In this document: positions 1-10,100 of the stretch, one piece after another
How the letters are laid out: every line of letters begins with the position of its first letter
Position numbering within the stretch: position 1 is the stretch's first letter
NCBI GenBank assembly: GCA_020650975.1
Contig: JAIPMN010014165.1
Span: 1 to 20,278 of the forward strand
Reading direction: 5' to 3'
Source of the DNA: Apostichopus californicus
Lineage: Eukaryota; Echinodermata; Holothuroidea; Aspidochirotida; Stichopodidae
DNA length: 20,278 nucleotides
Notes under the pieces: model-generated
Databases searched by the model: none
Told to the model about the DNA's origin: nothing
What the model saw: only the letters and a program-made list of their open reading frames with translations
Translations under genes and position numbers: made by a program

Positions 1-180
1 GCATGCAGTTCTCCTCTGTGAAGCCCTTTTGCTGTGCACCATACAGCTGTTATTTTACAATGTATCAAACATGTGCTGTAATTCAGGACTGGTTGACTGA
101 CTCTTCTTTCTTCAAAATGTCACTTCAATGTTTTCAGTCATTTAACTAGCTAAGTGTAACAAAATGTTGATGTAACTCCT

Positions 181-472
181 CACTGGAATCAGTTACTGTC
201 ACTTGTCAAATGCAGTGACATTTGACTTGTCGGTACAATCAACACTAGCCTACAAATGTTGATGTAGAGGAATGATGTTAGCATTTACAGGCAATCCAGA
301 CATGTTCCTTCCAGAGAAACTGCCCTTCATATCATCACCAAATTCCAGCTTAGTCTGTGACTTACTTATGAATAGACAACTGTTGGCAATGTTAGACCTC
401 ACTGGAGTCAGTTACTGTCACTTGTCAAATGCAGTGACATTTGACTTGTCTTTACAATTAACAGTAGCCTAG
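181..472 (+). repeat. Two ~72-bp direct repeats 219 bp apart, each with an internal 8-bp hairpin
   Basis: Copies start at 181 and 400 and share about 90% identity by eye, from CACTGGA to AGCCTA. Each contains GTCAAATG-CAGTGA-CATTTGAC, a perfect 8-bp inverted repeat with a 6-base loop. They lie in what would be intron 1 of the PWWP2-like gene. The phrase AATGTTGATGTA also recurs at about 163 and 256, so the duplication may extend to a degenerate 219-bp unit. Confidence 0.7.
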
Positions 473-739
473 ACCATACGCACATTTATTTGCAACAATA
501 ACTAGCTTTTTCAACATGGAAACTGTCGCGACAAATTTGTCTGATCACACATGTGTACGAATACAACGATCGCGCCAATACAACATTTAACCGATGCACT
601 CGGTTGGTTTTGCAACGCATTCCGCTACAGTACAAGACCAGCCCCTGTAATCCTGCCCTGTTCTTTCCAACACTTCGAAGACCTGTCAAACCTACAAAAC
701 GCATACGCGCTAAAAACTTATTCTTACACCAATTCTTAC

Positions 740-885
740 CCTTTGTCTGAATCGAGTAGGATGCCCCTTAGAGTTCTGCCTTCGTGTCTGAGACAAACCA
801 TGACGACACCGTCGAGGGCATCTTCGACTTCAACGTTGAGTATTAAACCGGGTTTTAAAATGCTCTTGTCCTCTGTGGTTGCCAT
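740..885 (-). CDS. First coding exon of a PWWP2A/PWWP2B-like gene (rest lies left of the window)
   Basis: The ATG at 885-883 sits in a strong context (A at -3, G at +4). The frame is open for 48 codons and ends GG|GTAAGA in phase 2. The peptide contains LILNVEVEDALDGVVMV and GRTLRGILLDSDK. It resembles the conserved N-terminal block of human PWWP2A/PWWP2B (pattern V.V....ALVV......F.GILLD..K), where from memory an intron also follows closely. PWWP2 proteins are chromatin readers that associate with H2A.Z nucleosomes and deacetylase complexes. The diagnostic PWWP domain would be in downstream exons and is not visible, so the family call rests on about 35 residues. An unrelated first exon remains possible. 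Confidence 0.6.
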
Positions 886-1110
886 TTTGTCATTTCTACA
901 CAAAGCATTATATTATATATGATATGTTCACTCCAACATAGGGCTATGCACTCTGTATTGAGTACATCATTGTGCATATGTACGTGTTTCTTGTTGTTGT
1001 CATCATCAATGCGTTTTACTCTTTACATGACGTCACGGTGTGGGGGTGAATGAAAGAAAAGAACGTCGTAGTAACTCACGTTAACCCGCGCTTCGGGCTC
1101 AAGGGTTAAT
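886..1110 (-). promoter_or_regulatory. Putative promoter and 5' UTR of the PWWP2-like gene, with a consensus CRE
   Basis: The region upstream of the ATG at 885 holds a perfect palindromic cAMP-response element, TGACGTCA, at 1028-1035, about 140 bp from the ATG. This is typical placement for ATF/CREB sites in TATA-less promoters. Several CpGs cluster at 1030-1100, unlike the AT-rich flanks. I see no TATA box at a clear position. The transcription start is not determined. Confidence 0.45.
1081..1109. repeat. Short inverted repeat (hairpin) with a GC-rich centre
   Basis: TTAACCC and GGGTTAA arms (7 bp) enclose a 15-base centre that itself holds CCCG...CGGG. It lies just beyond the CRE-containing region of the PWWP2-like gene. 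It could be a binding-site palindrome or the residue of a small inverted-repeat transposon. Confidence 0.5.
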
Positions 1111-3300
1111 TTTGTGCTTACACACAGCAGAGGATGACTAACAATGCATTGGCAAATTTCGTGGAAACAATTAGGGGTTTGTTTCTTTGGTTACCACCAT
1201 CCGTCACTTATCAAGAAAATGATATGCTGCATAGTGAAGATTCATGACTTTATCACAAGAAATTTTTCTATCATCAGAAGGCATTTTATAAAGGTTGCTT
1301 TTGAACCTCAATTTGAACCTTATTAGTAATAGTGACATCCATTACAATGAAAGCAACTGCTAGTAAATTAGTTTGGGTTGGTTGGCAACACAACTATGCA
1401 TCATAATTTTGTTTCACACTTAATGATCTCTGCTAAGATATTTAAAATTGCTGCAAAAAAAGAGAGAAAGCAGAAAATTATAAACTGCAATTAAAATATA
1501 TTTTCTACAACCATGTATTTTTTTTGGTGAAAATTATCTTCAATATGTACATATGTATATGTACAATATCACATATTATTAAATATAAAACAATTCCTAT
1601 TAATAAAAAACAAAATGACGGCATCTCAAAATCGCTTGTTTTCATAAAACCTTGAACATTGAATTTATGCAACTATCACTATTTATCCAGGCATAAATAC
1701 ATTCAATGATTATCATGATAAAAGCAACTAGTAGCAAATTTTGCTGACTACAATGTGACCATTAGTATACAGGCATTTGTTCACATGGTATAACAGGATC
1801 GACATCAGAACATGGTCTCATGACGAGAACTTCATCGGACCACAAGCAAAAAATTCCATCTGAACGAACACAGAATCATGATCACGAACTTGTGACTTTA
1901 TTTAAGAAGCTACGCACGCTGCTTCTCAATTTCTGAGGAAAAGGCATTAACAAGTCACACATGTATAGGAACATCCCTAGTGTCATGAGATCACCGCTAA
2001 AACCTAATAACCTGCGGTTTTTGATAACAATCATGTTATCCCTTGATAAAAACAGTGTTAATAGTTACTGACTGTTTGTACTGAGAAAGTCGACACCCAT
2101 GAAAGAAGAAGAAAAAAACACCCTAGCTTGACCTTGTAGGAATTGTATCTTATGTAAGTTGGCCGCATAGTGCATGTTTTGTGGTTGAGACATTTGTAAT
2201 GGCGATCAATTTATACAATTTATACAACTATAAGCATTTGGAATGGGCTTTCCTCTGCATTTCTATTGGTAACATCTAGATTTTCGTCCACATTTCATGA
2301 AGTTATAATCCTGATATCGATTGAGAAGAAAGGTACACTAGGGAGTAAGTACACTGTTTAGAATTTCCAATCATGCGTGGCTCTGTCTTCCAATTACCTT
2401 AAAATATTAAATTATCTCACAGAACTTACATATCATGTCATATGAACACTTTTGAGTAATCCCACCGTATTTTGAGGTAAAATAAAGGTATAATGTTATC
2501 GTTTTTAAGATTTCAAGAACTAATTAGTATTACGTACTATACCCAGAACCCTCATCTCATCAAATTACTTGAAACAAGGTTGATTACCATTCCCACAAAG
2601 TGATTCCCAACGCCCCCAAAACTTTACCAACTTCAAAACCAAATCTATTAGTTTTGAACCACATCTATCGTGGTGCATCATCACCCTATGAACAAAACTT
2701 GATACAGGTGACTGATGTTTAAAGGGTGTGAAGGCTCGTGCAAAAAGAAACGTCTTATGCCGGTAATTTGACCTAGTTTCGAATGAGGTGTAACAGAACT
2801 GTTAGACACCACCATCGATCCCAGAAAATACACACACAGCTTGCTACCGTCGGTAATTAGACACTAGTGTACAGTCAGTACATACAGCTGCAGTCAATAC
2901 CCATAGCACAGGTAAACAAACGATACAGCGATGGACATCTCAGGTCCAGCTAAAGATAACAAGGTATCACGTTTCATTACTGTCTGCAATTTGTAGCGAC
3001 ACGAACTAAACGTCACTTGCAAGCAACAGAAAGTTAACTTTTTCAGATGGCCGCACGCGGTTTGGGGCGAGTCTTCAATGCCTTTAAATGTAGCAAAACC
3101 ACTACATGAAATGATTCAGATATTAATTGCATTCTGCACTGCACACCAAGGATAATTAATGATTCACTGATACATCTGTTGTTTAAATACAAAATCTTTC
3201 CCTATTCATAACAAACTCTCATGATATATGGATATCTAGATTTAACACCTGATGGGGCATCTCCAGCCCATCCTCAAATATTGACCTGATTTACACAATT
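1111..3300. other. Intergenic AT-rich stretch, no gene seen
   Basis: On neither strand do I see an exon with plausible splice borders and protein-like composition. Open frames are short and stop-rich. The region separates the start of the PWWP2-like gene from the 3' end of the SPRY gene, both transcribed leftwards. It may hold distal promoter elements, but none is clear enough to name. Confidence 0.5.
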
Positions 3301-3302
3301 TC

Positions 3303-3463
3303 TTTAATAAACACAGATATAACATCATTTTGTGGCTAATTATGGCTAACAGTGGCTGGTTACCATATGAGGAATATTTCTATGGTAACCATATGAGGCT
3401 AATTCCATCTGAGTACTATAAGAGGCTAATTCCATCATTACATGAGGATAATTTCTTTTTAAT
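3303..3463 (-). promoter_or_regulatory. Candidate poly(A) signals of the SPRY gene (ATTAAA)
   Basis: The plus strand has TTTAAT at 3458-3463 and 3303-3308, which reads ATTAAA on the gene's strand, about 450 and 600 bases after the stop codon. ATTAAA is the commonest variant of AATAAA. In AT-rich DNA such hits occur by chance, so the call is weak. Confidence 0.25.
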
Positions 3464-3900
3464 AACCACATTTATAACCTCAATTTGTGGCCTTCTGAGG
3501 CTAGCAATAGTTGGTTACCATATGAGGCTAATTTCTTCAAATATCATCTGAGGTTAAGTCAAACTGAATACCAAGTAAGGCTAATTCCCTCAGATAATCT
3601 GAAGCTAATTCTGTCTCATAACTATACGAAGATCTTCAAACACAACTTTGTATTTCTGCCATCTGAGGCTAACAAGCTTTGCTTGTCGTACAAGGCTTAT
3701 TTTCTGAACCAGAATCTGGAACTTACTCCATTTTGCATTAGACACTACTGTTCAAGGCTCAAATTCCCTGTTGTTCTCAGTTAGTTTAACTTTCCTCTGA
3801 TGTTGGTCATTGACAGCTGGACAAGATCATCTGAGATATAACTTCATATTTCGGCCATCAGAGGCTAATAATATCTGGTGTACCATATGAGGCTAAACTT
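3330..3900. repeat. Degenerate ~20-25 bp interspersed/tandem repeat just after the SPRY gene stop codon
   Basis: Variants of CCATATGAGGCTAATTCC and CCATCTGAGGCTAA recur more than ten times between 3340 and 3895 at irregular spacing, starting within 15 bp of the TGA. This covers the presumed 3' UTR. On the sense (minus) strand the core reads TTAGCCTCATATGG. Copies are too diverged to give one period by eye. Confidence 0.65.
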
Positions 3901-3906
3901 CTCCTC

Positions 3907-4148
3907 TCAATACTCAACGAGGTTCAACTCCATCTTATTCCCATCTGGTTCACTCTCCTCTGAATCTAGACTTTGACAACTGGACAAGAACTTGACACAA
4001 GTACTGATTGCACCTTTGGAGTATTCCTCTGTGTTTGGTATTTTGAATTGGAAGTCTCTCTGGCCGAAGTTGACGTAGTAGCGAGAGGAACTCAGGCAAG
4101 GCATCACTGGTGATGTCACATGACCACCAGCAAACTCAAAGAATAATT
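3907..4148 (-). CDS. SPRY gene, terminal exon 17 (end of SPRY 2, C-terminus)
   Basis: The acceptor is TTATCTTCTAG, entering in phase 1 (G|AA gives Glu760). It encodes residues 760-839 and ends at TGA (3909-3907). SSRYYVNFGQRDFQF is the SPRY NFGxxxFxF ending. A Ser/Glu-rich tail (SLDSEESEPDGNK) and MELNLVEY close the protein. A longer isoform that splices out of this exon cannot be excluded. Confidence 0.85.
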
Positions 4149-7100
4149 CTAGAAGATAAAAGAGAATATGACATCAAATATCTTTTATTAAATAAACAGA
4201 CACAGAAAAGATGTAGATAAAAGCTGCATATTGAATAACAGATAAAATGAATATCACAGAATCTGTTTCAAAACCTCTGTTCTTTTCCAGGATAAACTGT
4301 AGCACTGTGCAACAGTTTTATCTGCGCACATTTCATCATAAAGTAAGAATGAAAATTCCATTTCCTGTTTTAATTAGGAGGTGGGAATGGTGGGGGCAGA
4401 GCTTGTGAGAAGGCACCATCTTAGTTGCTGTACAAACATCTATTCTCTGTGAAACAAATTGTTCTCCAAATTTAAACAGGAAATGCAAGTGTACAGTTGG
4501 ATAGTAATGCATGAGAATCACAGAGCAACAACCACAACCCATAGTTCTTCGCAAATTCTCTAAACTGATCTTCAAACAATGCTTCCTGTTTGGTGTTGAG
4601 GACAATGGTTTTAGTGTCAACTGCTACATACATAATGAAGTGCACACAGCTATGTGAGGTATTGTGCAGTTGTTTGAAAACAAACATGTAGATGTTGCAG
4701 TATATAACATTTGGAATTTGAAGGACATTTTTTGGATGAATTAATTAATTCTCTGATCTGGGTGATAAACATTCTCCAAAGAAATGCCATGGAAGACCAC
4801 AGGGCAAGGAGGTTCCCCTCTCCGTCCCCCTCCCTCCATGGATAGTTCATTTCGCTGTAGCACTGAAGAATATTGCACGACCAACCTCAGCGTGATTTGT
4901 TCTACATATATGCACTTTTTATGTGTGTGTGATTAGAAAGCACGTAACCTTTTTTGTGTTCTCCTTCAAACAGACTATTATTACAGAGTATTAAAAAAGC
5001 TGTAACATTTTTGTAAAAAATTCATTCTCTTTTGTAAGACTACCACATTCATGACATCACAAACTTCTGCTTTATAATACTAATTTATAAAAATGAAAAG
5101 AAAATACAAAAACCGAGAGTAAAATATTATTTTAATAATGATAACAAATTCACAACATACCTATTGCTTGGCCATCTATCGTAAAGAAGACATGATTGGT
5201 CGAGGCTACATAACCACATCCAATAACAACACTTCTTTCCACAGAGACCTGCAGGAACAGAAAGGACAATGTTACGGGCTAATATTCACAGAAAAGCGAC
5301 AAGAAAAAATGTTGTCAGCTACCTGTTCATTTGCATTCTGCAAACATACAAAGCACTCCATCCCACCCAACCTCACCCTCAATGTATACATAAATATTAC
5401 ATAGAAAGCCTGAGCAGGTCAGTGGACAAAATTTAGAGAGTCTTGTATCTGGAAACTGATTCTGCTGAGATCATAAACGTAAAATCATTTAAGTTTGACA
5501 AATCCATTAACAGCTAGTGTAGTCATAAAATTATCAAAGAAGTTAAATCATTTAAGTTTATAATTTATAATAATTATAATTTTAGGTTTACAGTCTTGTT
5601 CAGGGCCAAGGCCCTCTCACACGACTTTACAACTTAACCCTGGTCATTGGTAACTTGTCACACCTACACACCAAAGTGTGCACAATTCAATCAATCTCTC
5701 CTGGGGCACCACAGTGCACCACAACCACGTGTCCCCCGGGGGACTTCCCATAGGGTGCAGCCACAAACCGGCGCACGCAACTATATTTACAAGTTACCTC
5801 GCAAGTCCCCATTTATACACCTGGGTGAAGAGAGGCAATGGAGATAAAGCGCCTTGCCCAAGGACACAACGTAATGATCTGGCCAGGGCTCGAACCTGTA
5901 ATCCTAAGATCACAAGTCCACTGCCTTAACCACTTGACCACAACGCCCTACGTTTCATTATTTCCTTTCTTGAAAAGATGCTGGTGGCATTTTATGACTA
6001 AAATGATACCACCTTAATTAATACTCTTCCTACCTGATATAAGTATGAAATAAAATCACTTCAAAGTATTTCTCCCTGTCCAGAAATGTGCAATCAGTTG
6101 ATAAGTAGCTTGATCATTTCAGGACACTACAGACAAAAAATTGTAAGCCTAGTTACCTCTACTGAGAAGTATCTTTGAGACAAAATGAATGGACCATCAT
6201 CTACTTGGAGGTCAAAATTTCACATTTTTTTTTTTTTATATAAATCACGCCAGCATCCTAAAGGGTGATGCGCGAGGCATAGGGTGCACCAGGTGCTACC
6301 ACAGCATTTTTACACCATAGCCAAAGAACAGCTTTCCTTTACCCAACATTGTCTCCCAAATTTTGCTAATGAAAGTCTGCACCTCTGGGGTACTGGTACA
6401 GAGAAACACCCTTTGGTGACATCTTCTTCATCATACCTGTTTAATTGATAAATCTGGCAGTACTATTTCAGAGTCCTTTATGACGGCTGTAACCTGGTCA
6501 GTGAAATTCAATGTGTTGAATCCCAGGCTGACAGGCCTGTGAACACATGAATGAAGGAAAATACTTTAATACATCATCAAAAAATAAAATAAAATAAAAT
6601 TTGGTGAGAGAATATCATTATAGGTAATACATAGGGAAGTAACACCGTGCTTGACGGTCAGGAATGGGGGAGAGGGGTGGGAGGGGAGGCAAGGCGAGAC
6701 ATTTTCATTTTTGTGTTAAATTTATGTCATATCTCAGATGCTAGAATTATACCTTACAGTAACACAATTCAAAAGTTCATATTTTTCGCTAGATTCACTA
6801 AAGTAACTTGTGAGAATTTCAAATAGTCATATGAATTTTAATAATACATTAAATACTTAAGTAATTAGGCTTCACAGTTTAATGAAATCCAAACTTCAGA
6901 CCTGATTCTAATATGCAAATAAAGCTGTATCTAGACTAGGTTAAACTACTCTGAAAATGTTACAGGCCTTGGCTGAGTGTTGATGTTGGTTTGGAAGAAT
7001 AGAGAGTATTCTAAGGATTTAAACTTCTAGGTCAACATTCTTGGCAACGAGAATATGGCATGACAATTGCTGACGAAGCATTGCACTCCAAGAGTTCTGT

Positions 7101-10100
7101 TGCAAAAGCAACCAACTCCATATAGTCAAGGCTTGGATAACAAATAGTTTGCACCTGATACAAGAAACTACCCCCAAGAAACTGACAGACAGCCCCACCC
7201 CCCCCCCCATCCCCCCCAAAAAAGAAAGCCCAGAATGGTCACACGAGACACCCAATCAAGTCAAAATTCCAATCATACCTTCAAACACGAGACAAACAAA
7301 ATTATACGCACCGAGCGTCATTAGAGTCGAGTTTAATTTCAAAGTAGAGAGATGGGAGATAATCCGCTGAAATAGATCTAGCGCCCTCTAAAGGCAGAAC
7401 AATGTTGGCAGCTGCATCCCCTGCCTCAGGTTGCCCTTTGACAGCCCCCTTCTCTTTGGTATTTTCTTCGTCTAAACTTTCTGCAGTTCCCTCTTTCTCA
7501 TTGCTTGTAGCAGGCTCATCCACAGAATCGATCAAGGGTTGGTTTGTGTTGCTTACTGGATACTGTGGTGGATGCTTATGGTAAGATATAGGCACAAAGT
7601 TGTCAGGAATGGACTCCGGAAACCTGTAAGAGATCACCATGGTGACAATTTGTATCACAAGCTTGAAGGAGGCTAGAATGATTGATACACCAATGACTGG
7701 TATTCTCCAAAGGAAAGCTGTTTTCAATGATGTCTCTTTAAGAAGACAGATATTGCTTAGTGTCAGAAATGGGCACTTAGTCATACATACACTCACACAC
7801 AGGTGCATGTGAAATGGGCACTTAGTCATACATACACTCACACACAGGTGCATGTGAAATGGGCACTTAGTCATACATACACTCACACACAGGTACATGT
7901 GAAATGGGCACTTAGTCATACCTACACTCACACACAGGTACATGTGAAATGGGCACCTAGTCATACATACACTCACACACAGGTGGGTGTTAAATTCAGA
8001 CTGAGGACACCATTGTTTTTTCCATTGTTAAAATCCAGCTAAGGAACAGCATGGCCACTGTGGAGGGCTTATTGGATTATCTGTTTCGCCGGAAGGGTGG
8101 TCTAGTCAAACATTATCAACATTTAACAAGTAGTGAGTTGCTCTACATGCATGTTATATAATATTCTTGAGTTAGGATACTGCAATTATTAGATATAAAG
8201 CCAATTGTATGATAGTAAACAAGTTTTTTGGGTATTATTATGCCAGGCCATTTGCATGTCTGCTTTGTAAGGATCATTAAGTTATAAACCATCATGTGCT
8301 ATAATCTGTTGTGCTGATAGTGATAAGCTTAAGACAAATCACTAACCTGATAGGACCATCTCCGAAGTTAAATCTCGCCCACTGATCAGTACATACTGAA
8401 CATGCTGGGTACCAGCAGACTTGCATGTTAATGGCTGTTCATAAGAAAACACAAAAAGTTATGATATAAAAACCTTTAATTAACATAACGAAACAACAAA
8501 ACTCTGATATCATGTTCATGGATACTAATAGATAATACAAAACTCTGATTTCATGTATATGGATACTAATAGATAACAGATAATAGATATATCACAGACT
8601 GAAGATGGTACAGAACATCACAAGGTCACTCCTTTATTGTAAATCAAACTTTGCATAAATTAAAATTGCAGACATCACTAAGAGCAGGTACCTGCAAATG
8701 CAACTCCTAAACTCTTTCCGTTGTGATGGTAACTGATGTTGCCATAGCAATCGAGTAGACATGTGACGATATCACCTGACTTCCAGAGCTCCCCATATGC
8801 ATTCTCCTGTAATGAAAAACAATCATAAAAAACCAAACCAATAATCTCATTGTAGAATACGAAGCGTAGCTGTTAGCTTTCAAATCGCCAAACTAAATGA
8901 AGCAATGTCCAACGCATGGCCTTGCTCTCACCCTGGAGATGTCCCATTCTCATCCCTTCACCTAACCTGCACCCCTACCTACACCTACCCTACACCCTCT
9001 CCACTCACCCTGGAGATGTCCCATTCTCATCCCTACACCTAACCTGCACCCCTACCTACACCTACCCTACACCCTCTCCACTCACCCTGGAGATGTCCCA
9101 TTCTCATCCCTACACCTAACCTGCACCCCTACCTACACCTACCTACTTCCTGCTCACAAAATTGATATGATGAATACATAACGTACAGCATCAGTCTTTT
9201 CTCCTCCTAATGCCGAAAGTCGTGTACATGAGACAAAAACTTGGTGGAAAAAAAACCTGATGTTTTCCACTAGATAATGTTGGTGTCTTTTTGTTTTGAG
9301 AAAGAATAAAATCCTGGCTATGCCACAAATGAAGCAAAAAGGGTGACTCCATGTTCATTCAGGGGAGAGACTTACTTTCAAATGAAATATTTGAAAGGAT
9401 TTGATTTCATTAATACCTCTGTTTGTTCTGCCACTGGGCCATGCCATTTTTTCTGCCGGACGCCATCAAAGGAGTAGGAATTATAGTCGTCCCCTACACC
9501 TATGCCTGCCCAAAAAAGAAAAGAAATTAAGCAAATTTTGGTTAAATTAATTAATTAATTAATTAGCCTGCTTTTAGACAAGTTTTCATTCCATAGTGAA
9601 AATGTGGGTAGCAAAATGTTAAAAATGGGAGTATATCACTATAAAATTCCTCAAAAATTCATAAGGTTGCTGGATGAAGAAAATCTAGGATTGTTTGATG
9701 CCAAATATTCTTGTGAGTGGTATTCAGCAGATTTGGGTGAAATTGTGGCATCCAAACTCAAAAAAAGTTGCTTGTTTACAGTAATTATGTTACATGTCAA
9801 CATGATCTGTTGACATGAGGTAAGCTGATTAAATGAAAACCATCTGCAATAATGTTATTTGTAGCAACATTCAGAGGTTTAACAAAGAAAGAAGGTTCAG
9901 CACATTATTATTCGGTTGACAAAGAGTTTCTCGCCATTAGACTGATCCGTCAATATCGCGAGTTATGAGTATTAAATGCCTGGATCTCCTTGTTAGTGTA
10001 TGGGGTATTACAAGGGGGTCCAAATAACACCGATTTCTTACCAATGACAAAAAAACAGTTTTCCTATAAATATGTATCTGAAAACCAAGATGCACCCATG

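Noticed and set aside
627-692. Possible second exon of the PWWP2-like gene (acceptor GTTTTGTAG, in phase)
   Set aside because: It would leave an intron of under 50 bases and stop after about 20 residues at a TAG, unlike PWWP2 proteins. More likely it is intron sequence.
551-922. 123-codon plus-strand frame
   Set aside because: It overlaps antisense to the PWWP2-like first exon, which has a better start context, a donor and family resemblance.
4472-4687. Minus-strand 71-codon frame in the last SPRY gene intron
   Set aside because: One AG is phase-compatible, but the acceptor context is poor, and using it would delete the end of SPRY 2, which exon 17 provides properly.
7803-8042. Plus-strand repeat protein (HVKWALSHTYTHTQ units)
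   Set aside because: Open only because the 45-bp repeat is a multiple of three; it lies antisense within an intron of the SPRY gene and has no other gene evidence.
8916-9119. Plus-strand Pro/Leu/His-rich frame
   Set aside because: Translation of the 77-bp minisatellite, without gene context.
9604-9813. 69-codon plus-strand frame
   Set aside because: AT-rich, inside an intron on the opposite strand, with no recognised relatives.
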